Source of the DNA: Ancylostoma caninum
Lineage: Eukaryota > Nematoda > Chromadorea > Rhabditida > Ancylostomatidae
Assembly (NCBI GenBank): GCA_037903475.1
Contig: JBAJFG010000468.1
Location: 186,001-250,000 of the forward strand
DNA: 64,000 nucleotides
Direction of reading: 5' to 3'
Program-made: the position numbers and the translations under genes
Part shown: piece after piece, positions 11,509-23,555 of the stretch
Position numbering within the stretch: position 1 is the first letter of the stretch
How the letters are laid out: every line of letters starts with the position of its first letter
Notes under the pieces: model-generated
The model's input: the letters and a program-made list of their open reading frames with translations, nothing else
Told to the model about the DNA's origin: nothing
The model's database searches: none

Positions 11509-12046
11509 TTGGACTAAACAATACGTTTGTACGGTTTCCTCTTTCAACTCATTTCTTACGAGAATTTGAACTGATTTTGATAGCATATTATAAATCATCT
11601 TGTAGCTCTTTTTGCTCTTTACGAATATCATTATCATTTTCCCGAATTCCTGCTACTTATCATTTTCTGTTGCGTGAAATATGACCCTCCAGTTTCCCCA
11701 AGAGGGAACATCTCCGATATGTACCTCCAACCGTTCCACTACGATGGTGGAACAAACGCAATTCAAGCTGCTTGGGATGTTAACAGCGTCTAAACGAAAA
11801 CCATTATTGTTGAAGGAACAACGTAGAAGGGGATGTCTGCTTCAGAGAGGTCAATTTTGGGCTGGAGTATGACCCTCGTTCTGGACGCACTTCCTAGTGT
11901 TATGAGACGATTATTCGCAGGGGCTTGCTCTAGATGCTAGATTAAGCAATGCGAATATTAACTTTCAGCATCACCTAGGTTCAACGAATCCACCTCGTCG
12001 TAATACGCTAATGCATGAAGGAACCGCCCGAAATTATTGTCCAACC
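11509..12046. mobile_element. Mariner-type miniature element, copy 2 (538 bp)
   Basis: A diverged second copy of the element at 322-859, in the same orientation and of equal length. The left end is TTGGACTAAACAATACGTTT, preceded by TA (11507-11508); the right end is TTATTGTCCAACC. Shared interior words include TCAAGCTGCT-GGGATGTTAA and GCGAATATTAACTTTCAG. By eye roughly 70-75% of positions agree over the interior. No intact transposase frame survives. Confidence 0.72.
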
Positions 12047-13339
12047 GAGTATAGAAGTCGAAAAAGATGCATCATCAAATTTTCCTTTTTTGGCCAGTTG
12101 TGAAATAATATTCCAGTATGTAGGTGTGAGGAGCCCTAAAAAACTGCCTCTCCCTCTTTTCTGCTAATCTTCCCGTCTGTCACTGGAAATTCTATACTAA
12201 AACGAAATAAATCGGCATTGCCTCAGAAGACAAGTCGCCTGACGACAGACAGACAATTTAGCTCTGGACAGGAATTGTGAAACGCTTTACCTTCAAGTAA
12301 ATCTCACTGTAAAGAATTAATTCAGAATGCTGCTTTGCGGCTTCAGGTCAATATCAGGAAGAAAATCCTAGCTGACCAACTATTATTGGGAACAACCGTC
12401 ATTGCGAGCAATATATCCGAAACCAAAATTAGACACACTTCGGTCCAGACAGACGCTAGCGGGGCATTAATTTCACAAGTAATTTCACAAGACAGTTGAG
12501 AAAACGCGCTCCCGAGAGCAAAGTGACTTTTAACCGTCGAAATACAAGCTGGTTCAAAATTGAGGCGACAATAGAGAAATACGCGTTTTCCCATTTCCTT
12601 GAGCACTTATTTTTGGACAATTTCAGGATTATCTGTTTTTTGAGTGACCCGCATATTGACTGCTGCCTTTCCTCCAACACATTTTGCTTCCATTTTTCCC
12701 TCGCTTTGGAAAGAGCGCGAAACGTAGCAATTGCGTGAAAGAAAGCAGGTGGCTCAGAAAAAGTCATGATCGAGTGTTTTTCCTTTACTCTACGGTTCAG
12801 GGCTTGCGCGACCCGATTCATCGTTAAAGTACTGAGCTGAAGAGCTATTAGATGTGAAGGTTTAATTGGTTTGAGAACTTTCACTTTTGTGTTCATTGCA
12901 TTTTAGCATCTAGTATTGCTTCAATATCCCATGATCAAAATTATCTGTGGCTGCTGCCCTTGATAGACTACACTCGCAAGCGGCAACCGCACTCTCTTGG
13001 TGAGGATTGTGTTTGTTCTATAAGGACCATTGTTTCACTGACTGTGCTGGTGAGATCACACACATATCTTTCATCTTGTTTGGTCCTCCTTGAACGTCCC
13101 CCTGCATCTGCTTTTTCACTTCATCTCTCGGGTTGAAGGTTACATTTTGACCTACGATAACAGAGGTATCTTCTTCTCAAAAAAAAAAAAAACTACGCGT
13201 TGTCGGAGAATTCGCTTTCTCTGCGTCGTACGTGTTTACCTCTCTTCAATAAAAAGCATGAAGAATAAATGATAACAGCAAGGATCAGCGACTTTTTGTC
13301 CTTCCTTATGACATGCTTAGGAATTAGATCACCTTGATC
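12047..13339. other. Gene-poor stretch with one unexplained open frame
   Basis: The minus strand has a 146-codon open frame at 12456-12896, basic and rich in Leu, Lys and Arg, with no motif I recognise. Another minus-strand frame overlaps its 3' part (12343-12606) and a plus-strand frame runs across it (12496-12738), so the openness may be compositional. A poly-A run is at 13180-13191. No other structure was seen. Confidence 0.25.
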
Positions 13340-13389
13340 ACCTCGATTCCCGTTGATCTTCGGGTACCCCGAGCGGGCGCCAGCAATCC

Positions 13390-15030
13390 TTCCATTTGTC
13401 CCTCTCACGAGCCAGAATTGTCCAGTGGATTCTGTCCGTTTGAGGGACACAGAGAGCATCGTATCTATCCTTGAAGAACTTCGTGAAGAAGTCTGACTAT
13501 CGGGTCGGTGGTCTTCCTGTCGTGTGATCAACTTCGACTGGAGTCCAGTCGCTGACAGCTCTTGTCTAACGGGTTGTCGTTAAAACGCATCACGTGTCCG
13601 GCCAACCTAATCTTGCTCAAATTGGCGTAAGCGGCAGCGTCCCTTATCTTCGACTGTTGACGAAGGGTGGAACTCCGTATTCTAGTCCTCATTTGGGTGA
13701 GGCGAGTTATTCCTAGCATCACCCTCTCGATGGAGCGTTCGACTATGCTGACCGCATTCTCATCCTGCTTGAGTCCCGGTTTCTGAGGCATACGTCAAAT
13801 CAGGGAGAACCGTTGTGTTGAAGAGGTGGGCACGGAGCCTGGTGTTCTTCGTCTTCTTCACTACGTCCTCGATGCTATTATAGGCTACCCAAGTCGCTCG
13901 TTTCCACCTGCCCAGCTCTGGAGCAAGGTTGTTCATCATGCTGACCTAAGTCAACGTAACTGGAGCATTCGGATATGGTCGTTCCGGTGGGCGAGAATGG
14001 GGCATCCGGGACCCATCCATTCTTCATGAACATCGTCTTCGTCAGACTCAGTTGGAGACCAATCTTTCCACGAAGTCGACCAGCATCTGTTCCGCTTCGC
14101 TAATGATTGATGTTGTAAGGAAGATGTCATCAGCGAAGCGAAGATGGTTACGTCGTCGGCCATCAACTTGCACTCCCATGTGATCCCATTCCAGTTTCTG
14201 CATATGACGTCTTCGAGTGTGGCGATGAATAGTTTTGGCGACACGGTACCGTCTTGCCGAACCCCTCTCTTGACGGCGATGGTGATGTCGTCGTAGAATG
14301 GAGAAATCCTGGTTGTGAAGTTGCTGTAGAGCTCACGAAACGCCTTGATGTATTAAGTAGGCATGCCGTGGTTGCCCAGGGCTTTCAAGACCGCTTGTGT
14401 CTCAACTAAGTCGAAGGCTTTCTTTAAATCGATGAACATGAGACAGAGGGGCATCTTATACGCTCGCGATACTTCGATGAGTCTAGAGACTATGTGTATA
14501 TGAACGATCGTACTGAATCCTTTTCGAAACCCTGCTTGCTCGCACGGCTGTCCATCATCTAGTGTCCTTTCGATCCTGTTTGGGATCACGCGCGTGGAAA
14601 GCTTGTAGCCGACGGACAATAGGCAGATGGGGTGATAATTGCCAATGTCCAGCGGGTCTCCCTTCTTGTACAGCAACATGGTCCTGCTGGTCTCCCACTG
14701 GTTAGGTACCTTGCATTCCGAAAGGTACCGCGTGAAAAGGTGATAATGAGAACTGGCGGTTGGTTCTTCAGATGCTCCAGTTAAATCCTATCGGGACCCG
14801 GTGCTGTACGATTCTTCACCGACTTGATGGCACTGACTTGATGGCATGTCGGATTTCGGAAGGGAGAACCGATGGGACAACATATCCATCCTCCCTAAGA
14901 TGACATTGTGAGAAATGGACGTGGCTATCGAAGAGATCCGAGTAGAAGTCGTAAGATGACCTTTTCCATAACCTGTCTTGATGAAGGAATTGTTCCATCC
15001 GGGCGGGCGGACATCTTGGTCTTGCCATTG
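13390..15030 (-). pseudogene. RTE reverse transcriptase and C-terminal region, copy A (broken)
   Basis: Pieces in several minus-strand frames are collinear with copy B. 14353-14679 reads MLLYKKGDPLDIGNYHPICL, then RIERTLDDGQPCEQAGFRKG, then MFIDLKKAFD, which carries the first catalytic Asp of the palm. 13951-14244 carries SPKLFIATLEDVI and a frameshifted ADD region. 13528-13791 reads SIERVMLGITRLTQMRTRIR. There are at least four frame changes, and no full reading frame is possible. Confidence 0.88.
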
Positions 15031-15761
15031 GCGAAGTCTCGGCGGGCGCTGCGAATGCTTTTCCCTGCCTCTGGGGCTTCGGCCAACACTGCAGCTCGTC
15101 TCCTTTTGAGGCCTTCCTCTATCGCTCCTCTGTACTGTTTTGCGAGCTTTGACGTTAGCTGGTGTAGTTGCCTGCGGCTCTCACGGCTTCACGCTGGCGT
15201 ATAAACTCGAAAGTTTCGTAAGACATTCGTCCCTTGGTGGCTCTTAAACCCCTCGGCGCTCTTTGCGCTATTGCACAGATGCTGAACAAGCCGATCGTAC
15301 TCTTCGTCGATGCTGTCGACAACCGCATGTTCCCAGAAGCCGGCTGACGAAGTGAAGAGATCCGAGTTGATGACGGGTTTGGGACCCCTCCTCTTGGACT
15401 TCGCTCTCTTTTGCTTGAGAAGAAGAATCTTGCACGAAGGAGGCGATGGTCTGATCCGATTTAGAATTTCGGTACAACACCGACGTCGGTCAACCTTTGA
15501 TTGACGATGATGTGGTCAATTTCATTATGGTACTCTCCACCAGGTGACACCTACGCCCAGCGTAGGGAGGTTGGCAAATTGTGAGTTACCATGGATGGTC
15601 TTCGTCGTCATGATGAACTCAGATAGCTTCTCTCCCTGTTCCTTCCACTACAGGCCGTGGGTACTGATGTGAGGTTCCTCAGGCGCTCTCCTGGGACCAA
15701 TCTTGGCGTTGAAGTCGCCAACGATGATCTTGTGGAATGTGTGGTCTTCTCTGTAGAACTT

Positions 15762-16568
15762 CTAAGTCCATATGGTCTCAATCTCCTCTTCGTCGTAGCT
15801 GGATGTTGGAGCGTAGGCGACATAGGTTGTCAAGGCCGATATTGATCCACATCTTCTCAATCCGATTCGGGCTGTTAGCTGTTCGAATGAATCGATGTTC
15901 ATGACCAAGTTGGTGTTGACGAGGACCCCGACTCCACCAACTCCTCTACTGTCGCAGGTTCCAAGGAACAGTTCTTCTCCAATGTCGAAGGTGGCGTTCA
16001 GTTGCAGGTGTCTCCTCGTCTCGGTCAGTCCGATGACGTCGTACCTGATCTTCCTGGCCTGCATCATCAAATCCCCGATGAAAGCCTTCGATGCAAGCGT
16101 GCGTGCGTTGAAGGTACAGACCGTCATCATAGTCCTTCTGGTTTTAGGCAGCCTAGATAACCCCTCGGACCTCGTACTCACTGGCGCTGCCGTACCAGTG
16201 ACTCTTCCGAAATCATGCGAACACTCTCTATTATTGCTGTGTCGAGCTTGAAAAAATTTTAAGTCCACAGGAGATAGCTTGCTGGGCTCTATTCCCCGTG
16301 GGAGGCTGGAGTGTGATTTCACCGGGTAGTTAGCCGGGCTTCCCGGGAGTGGACGATGGAGCTTATTTGTTGGAAGTGACTCCGAACCGCCTCCCTTGTA
16401 CCTCTCAGACACTTGAATGCAGGGCTTTTGGTCGGATAGATGTGCGGGATACAATCTGCAGGCACGCAAGCACACCCACGCACGCATGCGTGAACATACC
16501 CACGCGCTGACAGAAGGTATAGATCGTTCCGACACTGCAGAGACAGGGAGTCCATCCCCTGAATCCAC
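15762..16568 (-). pseudogene. RTE endonuclease domain, copy A (268 codons open)
   Basis: The longest surviving frame of copy A. The first 110 residues are a low-information leader with YKGGGSES and KSHSSLPRG, shared with copy B. They are followed by the endonuclease N-terminus: MMTVCTFNARTLASKAFIGD, then YDVIGLTETRRH, where the Glu matches the catalytic acid of the endonuclease/exonuclease/phosphatase fold, then GVGGVGVLVNTNLVMNIDSF and VAYAPTSSYDEEE. It ends prematurely at a frameshift; the rest of the endonuclease continues in other frames down to about 15450. Confidence 0.85.
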
Positions 16569-16689
16569 CCGCGCCTCAGGGCAGGCACAAGGTCACGTTT
16601 GGTCCGCGATTAGCCCCCTATCCGCCACTTGGGGACGCGCTACGTAGCCTCGCGATTAACCGCTCCCTCGTATGAGGGAGGTCCGTGGG

Positions 16690-17779
16690 CTGTCAATATA
16701 TGTTCTTTCATTAGTCTGTTTTCCGTTTCAAATGAAAAAGTGTTTATTCTAAGCAATTCTGAAGCAATGCTGAAGTACTTGCATAACTAGTGATCGAACG
16801 TTTTTGACTACTTAAACCGTGGTTGAAGGCGCAAACACAAACGTGCAAAACGAGTAGCACCAGCAGGATTTGAACCTTGCACACTATATCATACCTTATT
16901 CGTTCACCCACTCTACTACACCGTAACCGCTAGACTTTCATAAGACTGTCATAAGTATAGTATAATATCGGCAAGCCAAATATGGGTATACATGCTATAG
17001 AACCGTGTTAGGAACGCTACAAACCATGTAGATTTTATTTCAGTCTGCTTAATTGACCATCTACACCAAGATGATATTGAATGCATTCCTGTAGGTGGTG
17101 GATTGTTTTGGGACGAAAGGAGTAATTTGGAGTTTCAAAACGAGAGGAAAGCGCTTCATTCCCTGAAATCTTTGAAATATCAACTTTACAGTTAGAGTGC
17201 TCAGTTAGATACACGCGATTCCTGGCGCGGACATGCTACAAGACTACTTACACGCATGTTCAATCAAGATCTATATATTAAAAAGAAAAGAACATCTTGG
17301 TTATTAGAAAGGGACATCCAGGTCATTGAAAAGTAGTTCCGAGGGTTTTTTCTAACCCGAATGTCTATTTCTCTGTTTGTATAACATTTGCGAGTTCTCT
17401 GCGCACGCTTCATCAATATGGATATGGCAGTACCTGGGTGATCCGGCAAACTGTTCTGCAGCGACCGAGACCAACATTCAAACTGTGGTATAACCTGCTC
17501 CTTATTTTACGATTGTTGGAACAAAGTTGAAACTCAGATTTCTCAGAACACTCTAGGATGATATTGGTTCCTGGTTATAAGATATATAGGTGCCAGTTTA
17601 ACTTGTTGGTTAACCGGCCGCTACGGGATAGATGCTACCGACCCAGGTCTTTTCTTCCCGATGATGGAAGAATTCCTGAAATATGGTGGGTAGATTCTGC
17701 TCATTGCTGAGCAAAAAACGTGTTGGAAACATAATTGTCAACATTTCTTCTAATGCTAAAAAAGGATGTTCTGGTCATT
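16690..17779. other. Mostly unassigned, contains one tRNA-like segment
   Basis: Apart from the tRNA-like segment at 16862-16936, no coding frame or repeat with clear ends was recognised. The 61-codon minus-strand frame at 17264-17449 has no motif. Confidence 0.3.
16862..16936 (-). tRNA. tRNA-like sequence or tRNA pseudogene
   Basis: On the minus strand an exact B-box-type sequence, GGTTCAAATCC (plus 16866-16876), lies about 40 bases downstream of an A-box-like GTGTAGTAGAGTGGG. The overall length of about 75 nt suits a tRNA. The acceptor ends pair poorly, and no standard anticodon stem forms by eye. It is more likely a decayed tRNA or a SINE head than a functional tRNA gene. Confidence 0.3.
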
Positions 17780-18047
17780 TCGTGGCGGACGCAGAAAGTG
17801 GGCAGGAGGGGGCGTGGGAAAAAAAAGTGGGGTCTCTCCTTGGGGACCCAGATGGAAAATAAAATTAATAAAAAATATTAATTATATTAATGAATAATAA
17901 GTAAAAGTTATATTAAAAACAATCATAAAAATAAAAATTTAAAAATAAACTAATACAAGATCCTTATTTGTATTGTAAAGTAATTTCGAAAATTTGGCGA
18001 CCCATTCTTGGGGAGGGGCGCCCCCCCCCCCCCTGCGTCCGTCACTG
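17780..18047. mobile_element. hAT-like miniature element, copy 1
   Basis: The ends GTGGCGGACGCAG (left) and CTGCGTCCGTCACTG (right) are inverted repeats of hAT type. The interior is AT-rich and non-coding and contains AAAAAGTGGGGTCTC, which is also present in the second copy at 22586-22801. A run of about 14 C residues is at 18020-18033. No matching 8-bp flanking duplication is visible for this copy. Confidence 0.65.
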
Positions 18048-18710
18048 CTGTAGAGTGAGCGTCAAAGACAGTGCAGAAATTAATGGCAAATTCGGTTCTC
18101 TTCATTAGGAGTGTATAGAGGTAGAAGCTTTTACGTAATTTGTAGATACCATGCAAGATAGACGCAAGGTAAAACCTTCCCATTACGTTTATGTACTTTC
18201 TTAAATAAAAATGATTACTCACGAAGGTCGAAATCTGTGATTTGGCGGTATCCGCAATGTCTCCTATCTACATAGACGTCTCTGTTCTCCTTCTTAAACT
18301 TTTCTTACAGAGTATTAATCTTCACAGTTAATTAGACACTTTTTAAGATACTCAAGAATCGTTATGGAGGACACAAAGTGGAGACAGATCAGTTGGAAAT
18401 GCTCTTCCAGCCTGGCACCTATTCTCACACCATTGTCGACCATTCACTCAAAATTTAATTCTACGTACTCAAACCATTATCATTCGTCTACTCGAAGGAA
18501 AACAAATTGAATCGAACACGCTAACCTTCAAAAATATTCGGTTAGTGCATAATAATTGCGGCTTTTCGACAGCTTTTTCCTTCTTATTTCATCTTTAAAA
18601 TTAACGTATCCCTGAAAAGTTATCGTAAAAATAATCCTCTTCTTTCACTCAATGGACATGCTCATCAAAAAGCATCAACATTCCTCACATAATGCTTTAT
18701 CAGTTCGTTA
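18048..18710. other. Nothing recognised
   Basis: AT-rich sequence with no supported gene, RNA or repeat boundary. Confidence 0.3.
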
Positions 18711-18714
18711 AGGA

Positions 18715-19225
18715 GCGGCACAATCATTTCGTGACCTCACCGAACGTTTCTAAGAAATGATCAGTCAGCCAAACCCATGTTGAACACCTATTCAAGAAGA
18801 TGAAGTTGTGCAGTACAATCCCCATAGACGGGCAAGGAAGAGGGTGACCAATTCCGACGAACAGGAACTTTTAGCAGCCGCGGAAGACGACGGATGCCTG
18901 ATAAGGAATGCTAAAAGATCACATCAATGCGTACCATTCGACCATCGTTTTTCGTCTCAATAGAGCGGGAAACATGAAGATTGGCTGGATGTGTCCCTAT
19001 GAACTGTCAGAAACAACAATAAAGTCGAACGCATCCGCATTTTCAACTGTTTCTTACCGCAGCAAAATGAGGAAAGACCGTTCCTCACTCGACGAACCCT
19101 CGCTGATACCGCGCACCTGTTTGGAATGTCCGCGTAAAGCGAGCCCTGCTTCGATTCGCGCAGAACAGAAAGAAATATGCAGTGAATACGTCAGTGGGTG
19201 AAGTCGCTCGCTGGTCATGCACAAT
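18715..19225 (+). pseudogene. Possible decayed mariner/Tc1-type transposase
   Basis: Scattered frames suggest a transposase. Around 18800-18915 one reads RARKRVTNSDEQELLAAAED. Around 18985-19110 one reads PYELSET, then in the next frame FNCFLPQQNEERPFL. The latter resembles the mariner arrangement of a P-H-E-L-[ST]-E motif followed by a block ending in N-[DE]-P-F-L. No catalytic acids could be aligned and no terminal repeats were found. The call is tentative. Confidence 0.28.
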
Positions 19226-20542
19226 CTAAACACTTATGAGGTGGACCCTTGTCGCCTAACGTTGTGAGTTTCCTGTCGAGATTGACCATCCTTCGATGTT
19301 GACCCGTGGTTTCATCGCTGCGTGCCCCGCGCTCCGATCTCGGTCCCTCGGCGCGCGCGACAGTCACAAAAACGGAAAACGGACCTAGCTTTCTTCGGCA
19401 GTTGCCAATAGTTTCTGATCGTCGGAATTTGGTAGTGGACCTCTTCGGCTGTAAGGCTTTTGTCACCCGAACTTCTTGGAACACTTTTAACTTGGCTTTG
19501 CTGGTTCTTCTTCGTCGAAGACTTGTTAAGATTGCTAAATGAGAGCATGATGTGGCAAATGTGTGTATTGTTTTCAAAATGCTCCTTCACTGAGCGAAAA
19601 AGGGAATTATTTCACGAAAAAGTTATATAAAAACATCAATGTTCAACGGGAAAAGGTTGCGAAAAAAGCCACAGCAACTATGCACTAACCAATAGTTGCA
19701 TTTGTCATACAGTAACTTTGCTTATTTTGCATGTTTGCCGTCATTTTACAAGTTGTTTATCCATCTTATTTGGCTGACATTTGCTGAGTATTCATTTTCT
19801 CACATGACGTGTTGTGTTTATGTGCTGTTCGAAGTCGTGATCGAATCTGAATATTTCTTCAAAGATGTATCGAAACTGCCATTAAATGACACTAATAGTG
19901 TCATATTTGCTGCGTTCACTTCCAAGCGTCTGATCACTCCACCTTTTCACATCAAGCAAAGACAAGTTCCAGAAAAAGCAGTACAAATACAAATTAAGGC
20001 AGTTTTATCCAGCTATACAGAAAATACGAACAATAAAGAAGAGCCGAGACAGAAAATTCGTGTTGTCAAACAATATTTTTAACAAAACTTTTGGAAACGA
20101 TGTCTACTGGGCCTTAATGAATGCTGCACTCTTGACAACTGACAACTGAAACGATTTCTCCTGGGGCTTAATGAATGCTGCATGCTTGACAACTGTGTTA
20201 CAAAATGATGCATATGTGGACGGCAGGGTTGTACGTTACAAAATTTCCAAATGTCGTCAATCTGTTATTTCGTTACGATACCTGAAAAATTACCGTTATG
20301 CGTTAAGACATGACCAAGTAATGGGATTAAAATTGATATTTTTGTATTTTCCATCCGAGTCCCTGAAGTGGAGGAGTTGTCCCTTTTTTTCTCACAGCTT
20401 GATTAGCAACTCCTGCGTTCTCAACTGCAACTAAGTAACCATTGAGTAAACATCGAGTATTACCTGTATACTTTTTAATACACTCAACAAACATAGTCGT
20501 AACCCAAGCCCTAAGACAATCAGGAGATAACTGAGCAAAATA
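19226..20542. other. Unassigned; one 128-codon open frame
   Basis: The plus strand has an open frame at 19696-20082. Its N-terminal part is hydrophobic and its C-terminal part Lys- and Gln-rich, with no recognised domain. The GC-rich stretch 19300-19500 is open on both strands and shows no known motif. Nearby, two near-copies of GGGCTTAATGAATGCTGCA (20110-20185) form a short local duplication. Confidence 0.25.
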
Positions 20543-21708
20543 CAGTGGCGGCCACATATTTAGCACGCCCAGATTTTGGACCATGAAATTTTTTGCATAT
20601 CTCAGCCCAAGGATGAGCAATCAAAACCAAGTTCGAGTATGTGTTGAGGCTCTATGGAAGCTTCCCTCCTCTTGCTTAACACTGGCACGGAGTCAGTTGG
20701 AACTAGAATAAAAAATAAAATTTCAATTTCGTCAGATTTCTTGAACTAGGTATAAAGGTTTTGTATCTATCTATGGAGAAAAGTGAAGAGGTGACTTGAA
20801 TTAGGAAGTTTTCTGGTTAACATTCTGCTGTGAAGGCTATTAGCGTACGTTCCATACCAGCTGGAGCCCGGGACAGAAACAGACCGTCAAATTTGTCGAA
20901 AATTCCACTTCAGTGAATCTCAAGAATAAAGCAAGCTTTGGGTTCCTGAATTCCTGCTTGAACTGTCCGGGCCATCCAACACAACTGTAACTGAGGGAGA
21001 ATAGAGTTTCCGCTAGACGAAACCGACAAGAAGTCTTCAACAATAAGAGACAATTCTTTTATTTTCTAATAGAACGAATGGTAGCGATAAAAAAAATTAA
21101 TGAGATTCAATATCGCAAGGGAATGTAAAGTCGTCGGCTACTTGGTCTGGGTAGAAAGTCCTGGAGACGCGGTGACGCAACTATTGATGAGGTAAGTGGA
21201 CTTGGGTATTGATGACTCGACTGGGGAGGTGATTGATAAGGTGATGACGAGGTTGATGACGAGGTTGGTAACGAGGGGAATTTCCCACGATCTCCACATG
21301 CTAGTTTTGCAGATCAGAGAAAAATCCACAGTAGAAATGCATTTTTTTTATTTTTGTTTTCGCTATGAATTTTTTTTTCGCAACTTTTTCAGCTGTGTGG
21401 ACGGCTCGTGTTCTTCCATGAGATGTAAAACTCCGCATCAAAACTATTAGTATAGCAAAAAGCGCGCTAATATCGAGAATAAAATCACATTCCCCCTTGA
21501 TTCGATGAAAACGAGTAAGAGAGAAACAAGAATATTTCAGAAACATTTTCTTGAGGAGTAGAGCAGAGGTAAGAAACAGAATGTTATGCCTTACCATAAT
21601 CTCGAGCACAGCCTTGTTAGCTCACTCGAAGCTTGAGACACGAATTTTATACTTTAATCAGTTGTTATCTTGTGGAGGAAATGTTGGACAATGTTCACAG
21701 AATTTTAT
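20543..21708 (-). mobile_element. Tc1-like non-autonomous element, copy 1
   Basis: The left end, CAGTGGCGGCCACATATTTA preceded by TA, is the complement of the right end of the element at 55159-56047. Interior sequence at 21545-21690 (AAACATTTTCTTGAGGAGTA..., ACGAATTTTATACTTTAATC) matches the complement of 55160-55325. So this is a second, inverted copy. Its other end is decayed, and the coordinate 21708 is approximate. No transposase frame was recognised. Confidence 0.55.
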
Positions 21709-22585
21709 GTTAGTTTCCCTTTCTTGTGCGTGAAACTTCTAAAAAATCACCTCATTGGATTTGCTTATTCCTGGCGGTTTCTCTGCAAGACTCTGATGAC
21801 ACATGAAGGAGTCGAAGATACCTGACTTTTGGAAACTTTTTTGAAGCAAGAATAGCTTCAAATTTATATAATTCCGCGGACATGCTCGAGAGAAACAAGT
21901 ATGTTCGCAACCGTCGTCTTTGTGTTTGTATTCACTGGAAGATGACGGTGAAGTTCAGATGACGTCAGGGTGCTGTGAGGAACATTGTATCAGTCAGTTC
22001 GAAAGAATATGACGAGCCTCTCTGCCAAACGATTCCTAACCAATTTCTGACTCTTTGACGAGATGAACTCTAATGGATTTTTCGCCATTACGTCATCAGA
22101 AAAGTGGCCTTTACGCGTGAATGCTTACCTTCGTTACGCTAATAAAGCACAGCCCTGGTGTAGAGTATTGGCAGTGTATCGAAGTTATGCTGCTCAAAAT
22201 TGCTACTGTTCATGGATGTTTCTTCGTTTGAAAATGATTCTATTATATTCCTATTAACGCAGCAAAGACATCCTTCAGGAGAGAACTCTTTCCGTGCGTG
22301 GAAGATGACTGTTTATTAAGGCATTAATGATAGTGCCTCTATCCTTTGATCTGCGCATTTTTCACCTCTGATCATGACATACATATCAGCTCATGATCAA
22401 AAACGGTTGTTTCACTTTTATCATTACCACACTATTTTTTACCGTACTATTTTTGACTACTTCATAATGTACCACCGAAAACTTTGGTGGTCAATGATCG
22501 ACGGCAGGAAGGCAAGAAGAGAGGCTGTGCTACTGCTCCACCTATGCATGACTAGTACCTTGGTATCAAGTAGTGAGGTAGCCAG

Positions 22586-22801
22586 CAGTGGCGGTGCGAA
22601 AAAGTGGGGTCTCCGTCATAAAAACAATAAAGAAGCTGATTCGATTATCAAATAATAATTATTATTCGAAGATAAAAATAAGCAATCAAAAATGAACTGA
22701 TACAAGATTTCCATTTATTTTATGGAATGACTTCGAAGATTCGATGACCGATTCTTTGAGAGGTCCGCCCCGGCAGTCCGCTCCTCCTGTATTCGACACT
22801 G
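22586..22801. mobile_element. hAT-like miniature element, copy 2, with 8-bp target duplication
   Basis: The element starts CAGTGGCGGTGCG and ends with CACTG. The flanking octamers are GTAGCCAG (22578-22585) and GTAGCTAG (22802-22809), identical at 7 of 8 positions, as expected for hAT transposition. The interior shares AAAAAGTGGGGTCTC and ACTGATACAAGAT with copy 1 at 17780-18047. It is non-coding. Confidence 0.75.
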
Positions 22802-23009
22802 GTAGCTAGAGAATTGCCACCTAACAAGTTTACTGATAGGGCAAGAATAGGCCAATATCCAGCAGTGACAGCCACATAATGGCCAAATTGGTGTGGGCTG
22901 GGTAATCTGGCGTGATAATGCAGATGAAAGGTAGCAAACTCACTATTGCAAATATACTGGCTCCCTCATTCTGTGATAAGCTACAATTCGATATGTATTC
23001 GAGTCCTTT

Positions 23010-23335
23010 TGGAGAATTGGAAAGTCCAAAATCTGCATTTACAGATTTTGATTTTCCAAGATCTGCGGCTGCTTATCTTGGAAAATCGGAAGACCCAAAA
23101 TCTGCAGCTGCTGATTTTAGATTTTCCAAAATCTGCAGCTGCAGGAGAATTCCAGAATAAGCAGCTGCTGTTGGAAAATGTGGAATGATTGCTGTAACTC
23201 CATGTTCTGCAGCTGCCTATTTTGGAATTTCAAAATCCATCACTGGATTTCCAGAGTGAGCAGTCATTTTGAAAAACTAGGAGTGATCTCCAGAGTTCCA
23301 AATTTAGCAGCTGTCTTTATTGGAATTTTAGAATG
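23010..23335. repeat. Degenerate minisatellite, CTGCAGCTGC-type units
   Basis: About seven imperfect units of roughly 40-60 bp repeat GATTTTCCAAAATCTGCAGC and its variants. The core words are ATCTGCAGCTGC, TGGAAAAT and CCAGAGTGAGCAG. Two overlapping open frames (22912-23188) follow the repeat and are not convincing genes. Unit length drifts along the array. Confidence 0.75.
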
Positions 23336-23555
23336 AGCCCAAGCTTAAAGTGGGCTGCATGCGTGTGCTCCTGGGCCTCTCCTTTTTCAGAGAAGCTTCG
23401 CCGCTTCCCAGGCCAATTCTTGCAGCATTTACTTTTTCGCCCCTATGGAATTTTTGCACCTGGTGGACCCGCCATTCGCTCGAGGTGGGATCGCTACCCC
23501 ACTGTGGAGTTTCCATTTGCAAAATTCAGGTTTTGAAAACTAAACACCATCAATT

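Larger units (their letters stand above)
13340..16689 (-). mobile_element. RTE-type non-LTR retrotransposon, copy A (minus strand, decayed)
   Basis: About 3.35 kb homologous over its whole length to the copy at 50946-54172. On the minus strand, the 5' end begins CCCACGGACCTCCCTCATAC, a sequence able to form a small hairpin (CTCCCTC/GAGGGAG). The 3' end finishes in short repeats of GATCAAGGT, as is common for RTE tails. The order is leader, apurinic-type endonuclease, reverse transcriptase and C-terminal tail. Compared with copy B it retains about 187 bp at the start of the endonuclease (plus-strand 16035-16221). Many frameshifts and stops break the reverse transcriptase, so it is inactive. 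Confidence 0.93.

Noticed and set aside
15895..16251. 118-codon plus-strand frame
   Set aside because: It is antisense to the RTE endonuclease of copy A and mirrors its coding bias.
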